Shown piece after piece: positions 21,424 through 30,825 of a DNA stretch of 64,000 bases. Location: positions 1,178,001 to 1,242,000 of the forward strand of contig CAVNZM010000017.1 in assembly GCA_963693365.1 (NCBI GenBank), read 5' to 3'. The DNA comes from Amoebidium appalachense (taxonomy: Eukaryota > Ichthyosporea). The position numbers were made by a program, and so were the translations under genes. The notes beneath the pieces are model-generated. The model made no database searches, was not told the origin of the DNA, and saw only the letters and a list, made by a program, of their open reading frames with translations. Each line of letters opens with the position of its first letter. Position 1 is the stretch's first letter.

Positions 21424-21796
21424 ATGGCTAATCCCAACGCTCTGAACAATGCCATTATGGCCCTGCCTGCTGAGCTCCATGCCGCCCCGCAGCAGCAGGT
21501 ACAGGAACCTGGCAACCCTGGCACGCCTATATATGTTGCTTCCCCTGATAATAGCGATGATGAAGAAGTCTGGGACCCTGCCTATGGCCAGGTAGACACT
21601 GCTTTGCACCCCCATATTACTGTCCGCCGAAACAAACTGCCCAAAAATGTTGCTGCTGCCCCATTCACCAAAGACAATGAGCCTCATGCCCCACTTGTGT
21701 TTGGCACACAGAATACTGAACTTGTCGCAGTGACAGCATGCCCCAATGACTCAAACAATGACGAAGATTGGATAGATGCACGTTTCTATTTCAATG
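21424..21796 (+). pseudogene. Element A gag, N-terminal 124 codons
   Basis: An ATG in ACCATGG context begins MANPNALNNAIMALPAEL; the product is rich in Pro, Asn and Asp with an acidic NSDDEEVWDP stretch near residue 48. The frame then runs into the left end of element B at 21797. No capsid or zinc-knuckle part remains. Identified as gag by position after the PBS and leader. Confidence 0.6.
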
Positions 21797-22510
21797 TGTC
21801 GTATCCTAATGTATGTGTACTAGAGACGCGGCACTCTACTAAGTGTACACACACGAAAAGGAACGAACGTGTACAGAAAAACGGTAAAGTTTATTAAGAC
21901 CAGGCTCCGACGGGCAAACTTAGATCCGTACGGATTGAGTCTAAGTTACGACTGAGGCCATCAAGGCCGTGCCCTACAAGATCATCATCACCTGGCCCCC
22001 TACGATGCCACATTCCATTAACATTCCGATCTACTTTTATCGTGCGCCTGCACGAGCTAAGTCGATCTACTCAACTAATATATTTATCCAAGTCTCACCC
22101 CTCACCCTCCCCCTAGTGGCACCGCAGAGTCTAAATCTACATTTCATACTATCCTCCCCCCCCCCTCCCTCCCCCCCTTTCCTCTACATCTAAATATATA
22201 AATACGTTTGGCAACATATACTATCAAACCTTGCCAATCCTTACAAAAGGGCTTCTGCCCGAACAATGACATTCCTAAGTCCTCCTACGATCTATCCTAC
22301 ACACTAATTAGAATTCTATTGGACGGCTGTCCCGGCTGACGTGGTCCAATGCCCTGCGCCGGCAGAGGCAAGATGCACGCAGCTGTACAGCTATCTTGAG
22401 GCCCCGGACTTGATCTTGATGATCTGTGGACCCGGGCCACCCCCCCCCCCCCCCCCCCGATCTCGATCGTAGACTTAGGCTAATCTGCTGAGACGGATTA
22501 GTATATGTCA
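21797..22510 (-). repeat. Element B 3' LTR
   Basis: 714 bp, followed on the plus strand by ACTCCCCCCCCC, i.e. a G-rich polypurine tract on the minus strand. Confidence 0.88.
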
Positions 22511-22714
22511 ACTCCCCCCCCCGGCCCCCGGAAAAGCTGAGTCCCACCTCAGTCACATTACATCTAACACCCCCTAAAAAGACATAGACTAATCAGTCTC
22601 CTAAAAAAAATTAAATTAAATAAATTACGAAGAAAAATAATAAATTAATCTACACCATAAGCTTGATACCTACGGAGACACCTATGATAATAAATTAAAT
22701 TCCTACGACTACGT
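22511..22714 (-). other. Element B 3' untranslated region and polypurine tract
   Basis: AT-rich stretch between the integrase stop and the LTR. The purine tract GGGGGGGGGAGT (minus strand) abuts the LTR at 22511-22522. Confidence 0.6.
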
Positions 22715-24511
22715 TCACACTCCTCCTCGGTCTCCCTCCCCCCTCCCTCCCCCTCCCCCCGTGTGTCTACGTGTATTTGCATCACTCCCCCCCCCCCGGC
22801 CCCCTCCCCCCACCGACTTTTTCACACCACGATTAAACTGAGGAATAACTCTCTTTGGCCGAGAGGGAGCACTAGGCAACTCCCTCTGCACTAATCTAGC
22901 CTCATAAGCACGAATAGAAAACGGGCAATCCAAATGAAACTCAGGCAACCACTGATCTTCCTGATAACCTCCCTCAAAACGAATTAAATAATAATTTACC
23001 TTACCTTCCTTACCTTCGATAACCTTTTTATCCATAATTTTATCTACTGCAGCCTCCGATACATCCACCGACCCGTCATAGTCGGGGGTGAATGCATCTA
23101 ACACTCGACGGCCCTCCGGCCGTTTAACCCTAAGGGCCCTATCATAATATTCCTTTATATCATCTACATTATAAAATCTAACATCACTCTCATTATCTAA
23201 CCTCTGCACCTTATATTCCGTCGGACCTAACCTAGCCACTATTTTATACGGACCGATAAAAAGAGGCAACCATTTCTTACCATACTTACGAAGACCTTCA
23301 CCTTCACCCTTACCTTCCTGCTCCTGCTTATATCTCTTCTTCCTAGTATGATCCCTAATTAAAACTAAAGTACCCTCGGCAAATTCACGTAACGGACGTG
23401 TGGACACGTCTGTACGTGCCTGTGCCTGCTGTGTACGGGCCAGAGCTGCATCACGTGCAGCCCGGGCCCGGGTTAGTAGCTGCTCCCGGAACTCAGTCCA
23501 GTGGGGATAAGTTAGTCGGTCAGCCCCCCCCATCGGCAAAAGTGCCGTATCTAACAAACTAATAGCCTCCTGCCCATAGACCAAATAAAACGGAGAAAAA
23601 CCAGTCACAGCATGAGGGGTAGAATTATATGAATGAGCAATAAACCTAGACATATGATCCCAATCATTAGCCTCCACATCCACCATTTTGCCAAAGGACT
23701 TCTGAAACACTGCATGCACACGTTCAGAGATGGCATTTGCTTGAGGGTGATATGCAGACGTAGTGATATGAGCTACCCTTAAAATTTTACACACCTCCGA
23801 CACCAACTGATTTAAAAACACACGACTCCTATCCGTTAACAAAACACGAGGACAACCAAACCTAAGACAAATTTCATCCACAAAAATACGAGCAAACAAA
23901 ACGGCATTAGCAGTGGGGAGAGGAAAAACTTCAACCCAACGAGTGGCCACATCGGTGACGGTAACAAGAACAGTGTTACCCTCAACCGTAGAATTAAAAG
24001 GACCGACCACATCCACTGCTACCCTTTCAAACATACGAACATTAAAATCCCTAATAAACGACGGGCGGGAACGAGAGTGGGGACTCTCATTCCTTTCCTG
24101 ACAATGCATGCATGACAACACATAATCCCTCACCTCCCTACTCATACCCGGCCAAAAATACGAACGATTAACACGAAGCAACGTCCTATTTACACCTAAA
24201 TGACCAGCCATGGGATGCTCATGCACCATATGCAAAACCTCAGGCACAAGTGCCGTCGGGACCCAAACTCGGTGTCCGTCTGGCCCAGAACAATGATAAA
24301 CTAAATCCTGCTCTACCTGACACATTTTTGCTAACTTAGCTACCTTAATCATCTGCCTTTTATTTGTAAATTTAATCGAATCAACCGGCCCCTTTAAATA
24401 ATTCTTAACCAGACCAATCAACACATCTTCCTCCTGAGCTAAGATCAAAGCCGTAGGTGCTAAGGCAGGGGCCGAGCCATGAGACTCGGTCCCGACCTCA
24501 GACACCGACAA
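22715..24511 (-). CDS. Element B integrase with C-terminal chromodomain
   Basis: About 600 residues on the minus strand; there is no ATG, as expected for part of a polyprotein. In order: an HHCC zinc-binding region (HEHPMAGHLGVNRTLLR, then CMHCQERN), catalytic core Asp in VAVDVVGPF, second Asp in LLTDRSRVF, Glu in ISERVHAVF, a GPYKIVARLGPTEYKV module (GPF/Y), then a chromodomain VDKIMDKKVIEG..YYLIRFEGGY..DQWLPEFHL. The chromodomain places B among chromoviruses and probably steers insertion to marked chromatin (family knowledge). The tail is Gly/Arg-rich. Upstream it is out of frame with the RT reading frame across C-rich sequence at about 24505-24650. Confidence 0.88.
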   Translation of the reverse strand: MSVSEVGTESHGSAPALAPTALILAQEEDVLIGLVKNYLKGPVDSIKFTNKRQMIKVAKLAKMCQVEQDLVYHCSGPDGHRVWVPTALVPEVLHMVHEHPMAGHLGVNRTLLRVNRSYFWPGMSREVRDYVLSCMHCQERNESPHSRSRPSFIRDFNVRMFERVAVDVVGPFNSTVEGNTVLVTVTDVATRWVEVFPLPTANAVLFARIFVDEICLRFGCPRVLLTDRSRVFLNQLVSEVCKILRVAHITTSAYHPQANAISERVHAVFQKSFGKMVDVEANDWDHMSRFIAHSYNSTPHAVTGFSPFYLVYGQEAISLLDTALLPMGGADRLTYPHWTEFREQLLTRARAARDAALARTQQAQARTDVSTRPLREFAEGTLVLIRDHTRKKRYKQEQEGKGEGEGLRKYGKKWLPLFIGPYKIVARLGPTEYKVQRLDNESDVRFYNVDDIKEYYDRALRVKRPEGRRVLDAFTPDYDGSVDVSEAAVDKIMDKKVIEGKEGKVNYYLIRFEGGYQEDQWLPEFHLDCPFSIRAYEARLVQRELPSAPSRPKRVIPQFNRGVKKSVGGGGRGGGSDANTRRHTGGGGGRGEGDRGGV

Positions 24512-24604
24512 ATACCTCCCCCCCCCCCTCTCCTACACTTATAAGCAAGCAACCCCGGAACCCAAGAAGACACATCCACAGACACAGCATCTATTCCTTT
24601 CTGC

Positions 24605-26279
24605 TCACTCGCCCCCCCTTCCCCCCCTCCCCCCCCCGTCTCTCACTATCCCCCCCTCCCCCTCCTTCTCTTCTTCAAACAAAATATAAGCAGCACGAGA
24701 GAGAGCATCACAGTCGACCATTGTTTCACCCTTGGCATAAAACAATTTATAGGAGAACTCACCGAGAGCCGCGGCCCACTTCTGCATCCTCTCGTTGACC
24801 AGACGAGTGGTGCCGGCCATGGCTAGGCAGGGCTTGTGGTCGGTGTAGACCTCAAACGTCCTGCCTGCGAGTATATACCTCCATGCCTGTGAGACTGCCC
24901 AAAAGATAGCATGGGACTCTCTCTCCGGATTGCTATATCTACGTTCACTTTTACTAAATGAACGACTAGCATAAGCAATCACTCTATCCTGCCCCTCCTG
25001 CACTTGATATAACACGGCCCCCTCAGCAACCTTACTTGCATCGCACCGAACTTTAAACATCCCCCCCCCGGCCGAAAAATCAGGATGAACAAGCATACTC
25101 GAAGACTGCAAAGCTAACTTAAGCTTTTCGAAAGCAGAAACAGCATCAACATTCCAATCTATTCTATTCTTCTTCTCCCCCCCCGTCTGACTAGTTAACG
25201 GCAAAGCAAGCATACTATAGTCCTTAATATAACGACGAAGATAATTAGTTAAACCTAAAAATTGCCTTAGTTGAGTGACAGTCTGAGGACGGGGCCACTC
25301 AACTATGGCCCGGATTTTCTCCGGATCAGGGGAAAGACCATTACTAGACACAATATGACCTAAAAACTTAACCTCCGGCACACCAATCACAGTCTTGCTA
25401 CCGCTAATACGAAGACCAGACTCACCCAAAGCTAAAAATACTTTTTCACAATTATTAACTAACTCCTCAAATGACCTACCTTTAATTAAAACATCATCCA
25501 AATAAGGGTGGCATACATCCAAATGAGGGTGGAGAATTTTATACATTACCCGGCACAACATAGCTGGAGAGGAGAGCAAACCCATCGGCACCACCTTGTA
25601 CTGGAACAGCTGGTCACCCAGTGCAAAGGCAGTCTTCTCCTTGCTGCTCTCCTCCAACCTTATCTGCCAAAAAGCTGCTTTTAAATCAAGTTTAGCAAAG
25701 TGAGTATAGCCGTGCAGCTGTGAAAGCTGCTCGTCTATGTTAGGGAGAGGCCATTGGTCTGCCTTAGTGATCCGATTCAGAGCCCTGTAATCGTTCACTA
25801 GGCGCCAAGACCCGTCGGGCTTCTTAACCAATAGCACCGGACTTCTCCACGGACTCGAACTATGCTCCACATGACCCTTTTTTAACATATCACTCACTAT
25901 TATTAGCGCATCCGACAATTTATACTGCTCCATTCTATAGCTAGGCATCACTACCGGCCTATTATCACCTGTGTCGATCTGCATTTCAAACCCTTTAACG
26001 AAGCCTACTTCGTTATCATCGGCCAGAAATGCAAACCGAGTCCTATCAAATAACTTAGCTAGCAATTTTTTTCTGTTCTACCGTCCAATCCCCCTCCTTC
26101 ATACCAAACGGCAATACTAACTCCGGGTTACCCCCATCACAAGTGGATGCATCCTTATTCACCGGAGTGCCACTTAACATTTCACCTCCTGTATTACATC
26201 GGTGCTGCTCGGGGTGAGGTTGAGGTACCTCCGGATATAGGCGGTCACCCTTAGCACCCCCCTCCCCCCGGCACACCAA
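24605..26279 (-). CDS. Element B reverse transcriptase and RNase H
   Basis: Minus strand. The RT frame runs 26065-24605; its N-terminal lead-in (26279-26055) is in another frame, with the break at a run of seven A on the coding strand near 26070. Motifs: LVKKPDGSWRLVNDYRALN, FAKLDLKAAFWQI (motif A Asp), HPYLDDVLI (YLDD), LGHIVSSNGLSPDPEK, LRQFLGLTNYLRRYI, then RNase H VRCDASKVAEGAVLY, YTDHKPCLA and MVDCDALSR. The order and motifs are standard Ty3/gypsy. The C-terminal end becomes Gly-rich through a G tract. Confidence 0.9.
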
Positions 26280-26381
26280 TGCCCCCGGGCAATTCCTGAT
26301 GAGTTAGTGCATGTATGTGGGGGGCCAGGTCTGTGGCCACCCTGCCCCCCACGGTGTTGGTTAACCCGTCAGATCCACGGG

Positions 26382-27805
26382 TTAGACCAACACCCTCCCC
26401 CCTGCCTGCACATTCTCACACCCGGGGTGACCCTCCTTCCTCTTGGGGGTCGGGGGAGTGGGACCGGTGCTGTCCCGGTCCCCCCCCCCATCGTGTCGGG
26501 TGACATTTTGGTGGCTAACGTTAAATAAAGTTGTTCCCCCTCCTCCTGAGTCACCCTTCGAGCCGGCATCCTCCTTTTGGGTAATAAGAGAGACCTCTAT
26601 ACTACCAATCTCATTAGTGAAACTACCGACGGAAACACCTGACCTAATCACTATAGGCTCGATGCCCGGATTCACTAATTCTATTTCTATTGTCTTATCC
26701 GGCCATACCCTACTAAGGGTCCATTGGGCCACCTCCTGAAATGGGGTTTTCGGAGTAAAAACCCCTAAATCCCCTATCCTAACATGATTGCCGGCCCGGA
26801 CACGTACCGTTTGGCACTGATAAGGCTCGATTACTACTTCAGCTACCGTTCTAGCACCAGACTGATAACCGTCGAGCCCATCATGGGTTTTAATTTTAAC
26901 GCCGGACTGCAATTCTAAAACATTCGTACGTTCAAACAAAGCATTCACATGTCTACGGAAAAATGGGGCTCCCAACAAAACACTTTGAGCTAAATCCTTA
27001 ACCACATAACAAGCAATATGCATAGCCTGGCCACCTATCTCACACGGCAACACACAAACACCTTCCACAGACATACTACTATTATTAGCACTACCTAAGG
27101 CTGTGCTAGAAGCATCTAATATAGGAATTTCCCCCCCGGCCTGATTAAAACGACGAATAAACGAAGCATGCACACAATTAACCTGAGCCCCTCCATCGAG
27201 CAAAGCAACAGCCTTCAACTTACCATCAGCTAACCATACGTCTATATAATGCCGGCTAAAACCAACTAAATCCTCCTCCAATTCAAGCAACACATCATCA
27301 CTCACTCCCAATCCCTGCCCACGAAGACTCACACCCTCGATACCTACGTGCAACATACCTACCTGTGGTGCCTGCACGGGTGGGGTGGGGTGTGTATGTG
27401 ATGTGGGTGGTGGTGGAGTGTGTGTGTGTGATGTGTGGGTGGGTGGTGTGTGTGTGTGTGGTGTATGTGTGGGTGTGTGTGTGGGTGTAGGTGTGTCTGC
27501 AACCGTCGTATGTTGTTGTGGTGGTGTGTTTCTATGTGTCTGTGCCTTCCCCCCCCTTCCCCCTTTACTCGTGTGTGTCCCCCCCCTCCCGGAAACAATG
27601 GCACAGAAACCCCCTCCGGTGTGGTTAGAACAAACACCGGGTTGGGACAAGAAACACTGAGACCATCCACTTGTGGCTGGGGAACCTCCCCCAACCACAA
27701 AACATTCACACCATTCATACCTTTGGTAGAGTCACCCCACAAACATTCATGCCATACCACCTCGACGCTGTCTTGAGGACCCACGACGATGCCCGGCTCC
27801 CACAC
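26382..27805 (-). CDS. Element B protease region with His/Thr/Pro-rich linker
   Basis: Two overlapping minus-strand frames (27805-27359 and 27698-26382) break at G/C tracts near 27580-27600. After a His/Thr/Pro-rich linker encoded by a CA-type repeat comes a retropepsin-like domain: KAVALLDGGAQVNCV with a DGG in place of the usual DSG/DTG, then the ACYVVKDLAQSVLLGAPFF pair typical of the second half. The DGG variant may reduce or alter activity. Assignment as protease rests on the motif pair and the position between gag and RT. Confidence 0.65.
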
Positions 27806-27836
27806 GTATCGGGGCGGTGAGGGGGCAAAGGGAAGC

Positions 27837-29276
27837 TTAACCTGGGGTGGGGGAGGGTGAAGGTTCTCTGCAACCTGGGGGGGACCGATACTGTCCCCCC
27901 CCCTCCCTCAGTGACCCCAGCTTCCCCCTCCCCCGGAACTCAATAGCTCTTGTAACTACGGCAATATGCAGCAGAGTGCCCTTGCCGGCCACAAAAGTAA
28001 CATGCACCAAAGAAGGGGCCAGGGGGGACTTCAAAACCTTGGCGCAAAGCATAACCGGGAGCCCGGTCATGCTGGGGGGGCCCACCGTGTGCACCACGGC
28101 CCCCCCTTCCCCCCTGCCCCCCTCGGCCTCTCTCACCACCATTTCCACCCCTCCCTCTACCCTGCCCACCACCACGAGCAAGATAAGGGGCAAACCTCTC
28201 GGTGAACTGCTGCTGTTGTCCTCCACGTCCACCTCGGCCACGACCGCCGTGTCCACCCCGGTCGCCGCCACGGCCACCTCGGAAGCCGAAGCCCCCTCGG
28301 CCAGAAAAGACGGCCTGGGAGAGCTCGGCAACCTGCTTGACCAACATGGTGAGTGCATCTGGCTGTTCACCCTCTTTTTTTCTCTTTTTCCCCCCTTCTG
28401 TCCACTCTCCTTCTTTTTCTTGTCTACTTCCATCACCTCCTTTTTATCCCTCTTATTGAACTTCACCTCGTGCATGGCAAGCAAGTGACGTTTAACATGC
28501 AACACCACCTCATCTACATCATCATGCTCCCCAAACATGCGTGCAGTGTCTGTGTTTACAGAGAGAGCCTTACGAGCAAACTCGAATTTTTCCCTATCAC
28601 TCACGTCACCAGCTAACTCACAAAGGTCCTCAAAGACCCGATATTCCCTCTCAAAGAATGCACGAGCTTCTACGGGGGACATATCTAGTGTGGGAAAGGT
28701 ATACTTCCATTCTCTGAGCTGGGCCCGGAAGGTACGGCGCCGGTCGGCCGTCAGGTATCGGCCGACGAGCCGGGCCGTATACTCGAGCTCGTTTTCCGGC
28801 CGTGTGAAGGCCTCGAGCTCCCCGTCCACGTCGTCGGTGCTGTTCTCGTCCTCGTCGTCGGGGATGAACCGTGCGGCCAGACGTTTCTGGCCGAGTGTCC
28901 GGGACACCATCTCGTCCCTCCCCTCGTCGTACTGCTGCTCGTATATACGAGCCGTCACCTGGGGGGCCTGCTCGGCCCGGTACGGGTGCTCCTCCATCAG
29001 GGTGCATAAGTCGGCCATTGTTTTGTGGTCGATGCACTGTTTGATCATTAAGCACGAGGCCGCCACAGTGGGGGCCTTCTTTGTGTCTAACACTAGTGTG
29101 GGTGTGTTAGCTAGGAGTGTCCTAAGCCACCTAGGGATTTCCGAGTCGTGTTTGAGTGTAAAACTGAAAGCTGTGGTCTGTCTAACGTCTAGTGTATGAA
29201 CCTGTTGTACCTGTGTGTGCAGGGAGCTATCCTCCGCTGCCAATGCGTAGAACATGTCTACGTTAAACTTAGCCAT
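27837..29276 (-). CDS. Element B gag (capsid and RGG/zinc-knuckle nucleocapsid)
   Basis: Starts at an ATG at 29276-29274 (MAKFNVDMFYALAAEDSSLH). The capsid-like part is helical and charged, ending in a Lys-rich NKRDKKEVMEVDKKKK region. The frame then breaks at T/C runs near 28350-28385. The other frame (28347-27940) carries many RGG repeats and a CCHC knuckle CYFCGRQGHSAAYC, ending CRSYKSY. The out-of-frame continuation of the first ORF to 27837 is not meaningful. The first 80 or so codons are present again, inverted, at 40904-41150. Confidence 0.78.
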   Translation of the reverse strand: MAKFNVDMFYALAAEDSSLHTQVQQVHTLDVRQTTAFSFTLKHDSEIPRWLRTLLANTPTLVLDTKKAPTVAASCLMIKQCIDHKTMADLCTLMEEHPYRAEQAPQVTARIYEQQYDEGRDEMVSRTLGQKRLAARFIPDDEDENSTDDVDGELEAFTRPENELEYTARLVGRYLTADRRRTFRAQLREWKYTFPTLDMSPVEARAFFEREYRVFEDLCELAGDVSDREKFEFARKALSVNTDTARMFGEHDDVDEVVLHVKRHLLAMHEVKFNKRDKKEVMEVDKKKKESGQKGGKREKKRVNSQMHSPCWSSRLPSSPRPSFLAEGASASEVAVAATGVDTAVVAEVDVEDNSSSSPRGLPLILLVVVGRVEGGVEMVVREAEGGRGEGGAVVHTVGPPSMTGLPVMLCAKVLKSPLAPSLVHVTFVAGKGTLLHIAVVTRAIEFRGRGKLGSLREGGGQYRSPPGCREPSPSPTPG

Positions 29277-29432
29277 TGTGTGGTGTGTGCCCTAACTCGT
29301 GTGGTTGTGTTTATGGTTTTTTTTTTTTTTTTTTTTTTTTTTTTGTGTGTGTTTGAGGTGTAGCAACAGCCCAGAAGGAACTGTCACCGCGTTACCCTAG
29401 CGCGAAAAACCGCACTAAAAGAAAGGTGTAGC
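29277..29432 (-). other. Element B leader
   Basis: Between the gag ATG and the 5' LTR on the minus strand. Contains a run of 28 T (plus strand) at 29317-29344. The sequence next to the LTR does not start with TGG, so no standard tRNA primer site is visible; self-priming as in Tf1-like chromoviruses is possible but I found no matching segment by eye. Confidence 0.5.
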
Positions 29433-29479
29433 TGTCGTATCCTAATGTATGTGTACTAGAGACGCGGCACTCTACTAAG
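29433..29479 (-). repeat. Element B 5' LTR, outer fragment
   Basis: First 47 bp (plus strand TGTCGTATCC..CTAAG) of the right LTR, cut by insertion of copia C1. It continues at 42029. Confidence 0.88.
29475..29479. repeat. Target-site duplication CTAAG of copia C1 (left)
   Basis: Matches 42024-42028; its reverse complement CTTAG follows the C2 right LTR at 40695-40699. Confidence 0.88.
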
Positions 29480-30406
29480 TGTTAATTTTTATAAGTATTT
29501 GGGATGTAAGCAGAGACACAGTGGTGCAGTGTGAAAACACCACAGACACACACAACAACAAAACACGGAACGATCGGAGCAGTGTACACAACAGACATCA
29601 ATGTTTAGACACGACTAAACTGAATTTATTCTGATCTTCGAATAAATACCTGAAATTCCTCTAAGTCCAATCCATACATGATTTCCGACCAGTCGGAAAT
29701 CAGATCCATCTCTAATAGAAACCAATCACTAATAACCAATTGCTTTCAGAGAGATCCGGTACGCGGAGGCGTACACGATAGGACACAGACACTAGTTAGG
29801 ATCAACTCGTGTCATCATCAAGGAAGTTCTAACCTATGACATACTGCAAAGACTCAGACATATCACACTTAACCTTGATGATTGGTTAAAGCCCGGCAAC
29901 ACATGAAAACTAAAGTGAATTAATGAAGTCTAAACACACATGCTATTCTAAGTGTAGCCTAAGTGTGTTACCGTCCAATGAACACGTATTAAGTAACACA
30001 AATCTACCTAACATATATTAGTGAGAAAAGAAATACGATTATACACATGAAGACAAGGAGAGAAAGAAAGAGAAAATAAGGAAGGAGAAAGAGGAAGGAA
30101 AAGAGAGCACAGATCAACAAACAAGATAGTAATAGCATAACTATAACCAGAGATATTTATGTACACACGAACATGTACACGTCTCTCCCTGAGTGGGTGG
30201 ATCCGTGTACACACATATAAATATTCTAATCGATATTACAATACACGATTAAAGCCGATACAACACGATTACAAGTATACAAGCATATCGGAGATCGATG
30301 CTACACTTTACATAATAGGAGTGTGGCATTTACACTAAGCATATGAACTGAAACATAACACAAACTGAGAAGATCTTACCATATGTAAATACTACGTATT
30401 ACAACA
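29480..30406 (-). repeat. Copia C1 3' LTR
   Basis: 927 bp, minus-strand orientation (plus strand TGTTAATT..ACAACA). Two single-base insertions relative to the 925-bp copies of C2. Confidence 0.88.
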
Positions 30407-30825
30407 TCCCCACTTAAGACTTTGAAGTTTGTGTTATCATATCCCCACTGAACTAGTGAAATCTCCCCACTTGAGAACAGAAACGGAAAAAAAAAATTAA
30501 AGTGTGTACTTTTCCCGGGGGGGGGGGGGGGAGAGGGGGGGGGAGGGGGGGAAGGGGGGGGGGGGAAGGGGGGGGGAAGGGGGGGGGGAAGGGGGGGGGG
30601 GGGGGAAGGGAACCGGGGCAAAAACAACGAATATATATAACGTGTATAGGCGGTGTTTGATTAACTGGGTTTTAAACCAGTGAAAGATAGAGTAGAGTGA
30701 TGGTACAGGTCAAACCTTATATATAAACCCTAAGTGGGCATACCCACAAAGGCAATACATATGATATAATGATGTTGATAAAGTAAGTAGTACACATGAG
30801 AAAATCACTCTTGAAGTAGGTCGGG
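30407..30825 (-). other. Copia C1 3' untranslated region with poly-G/C tract
   Basis: Purine tract next to the LTR (plus strand TCCCCACTT), then a roughly 100-bp G-rich tract at 30517-30606, then AT-rich sequence up to the pol stop. Confidence 0.65.
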
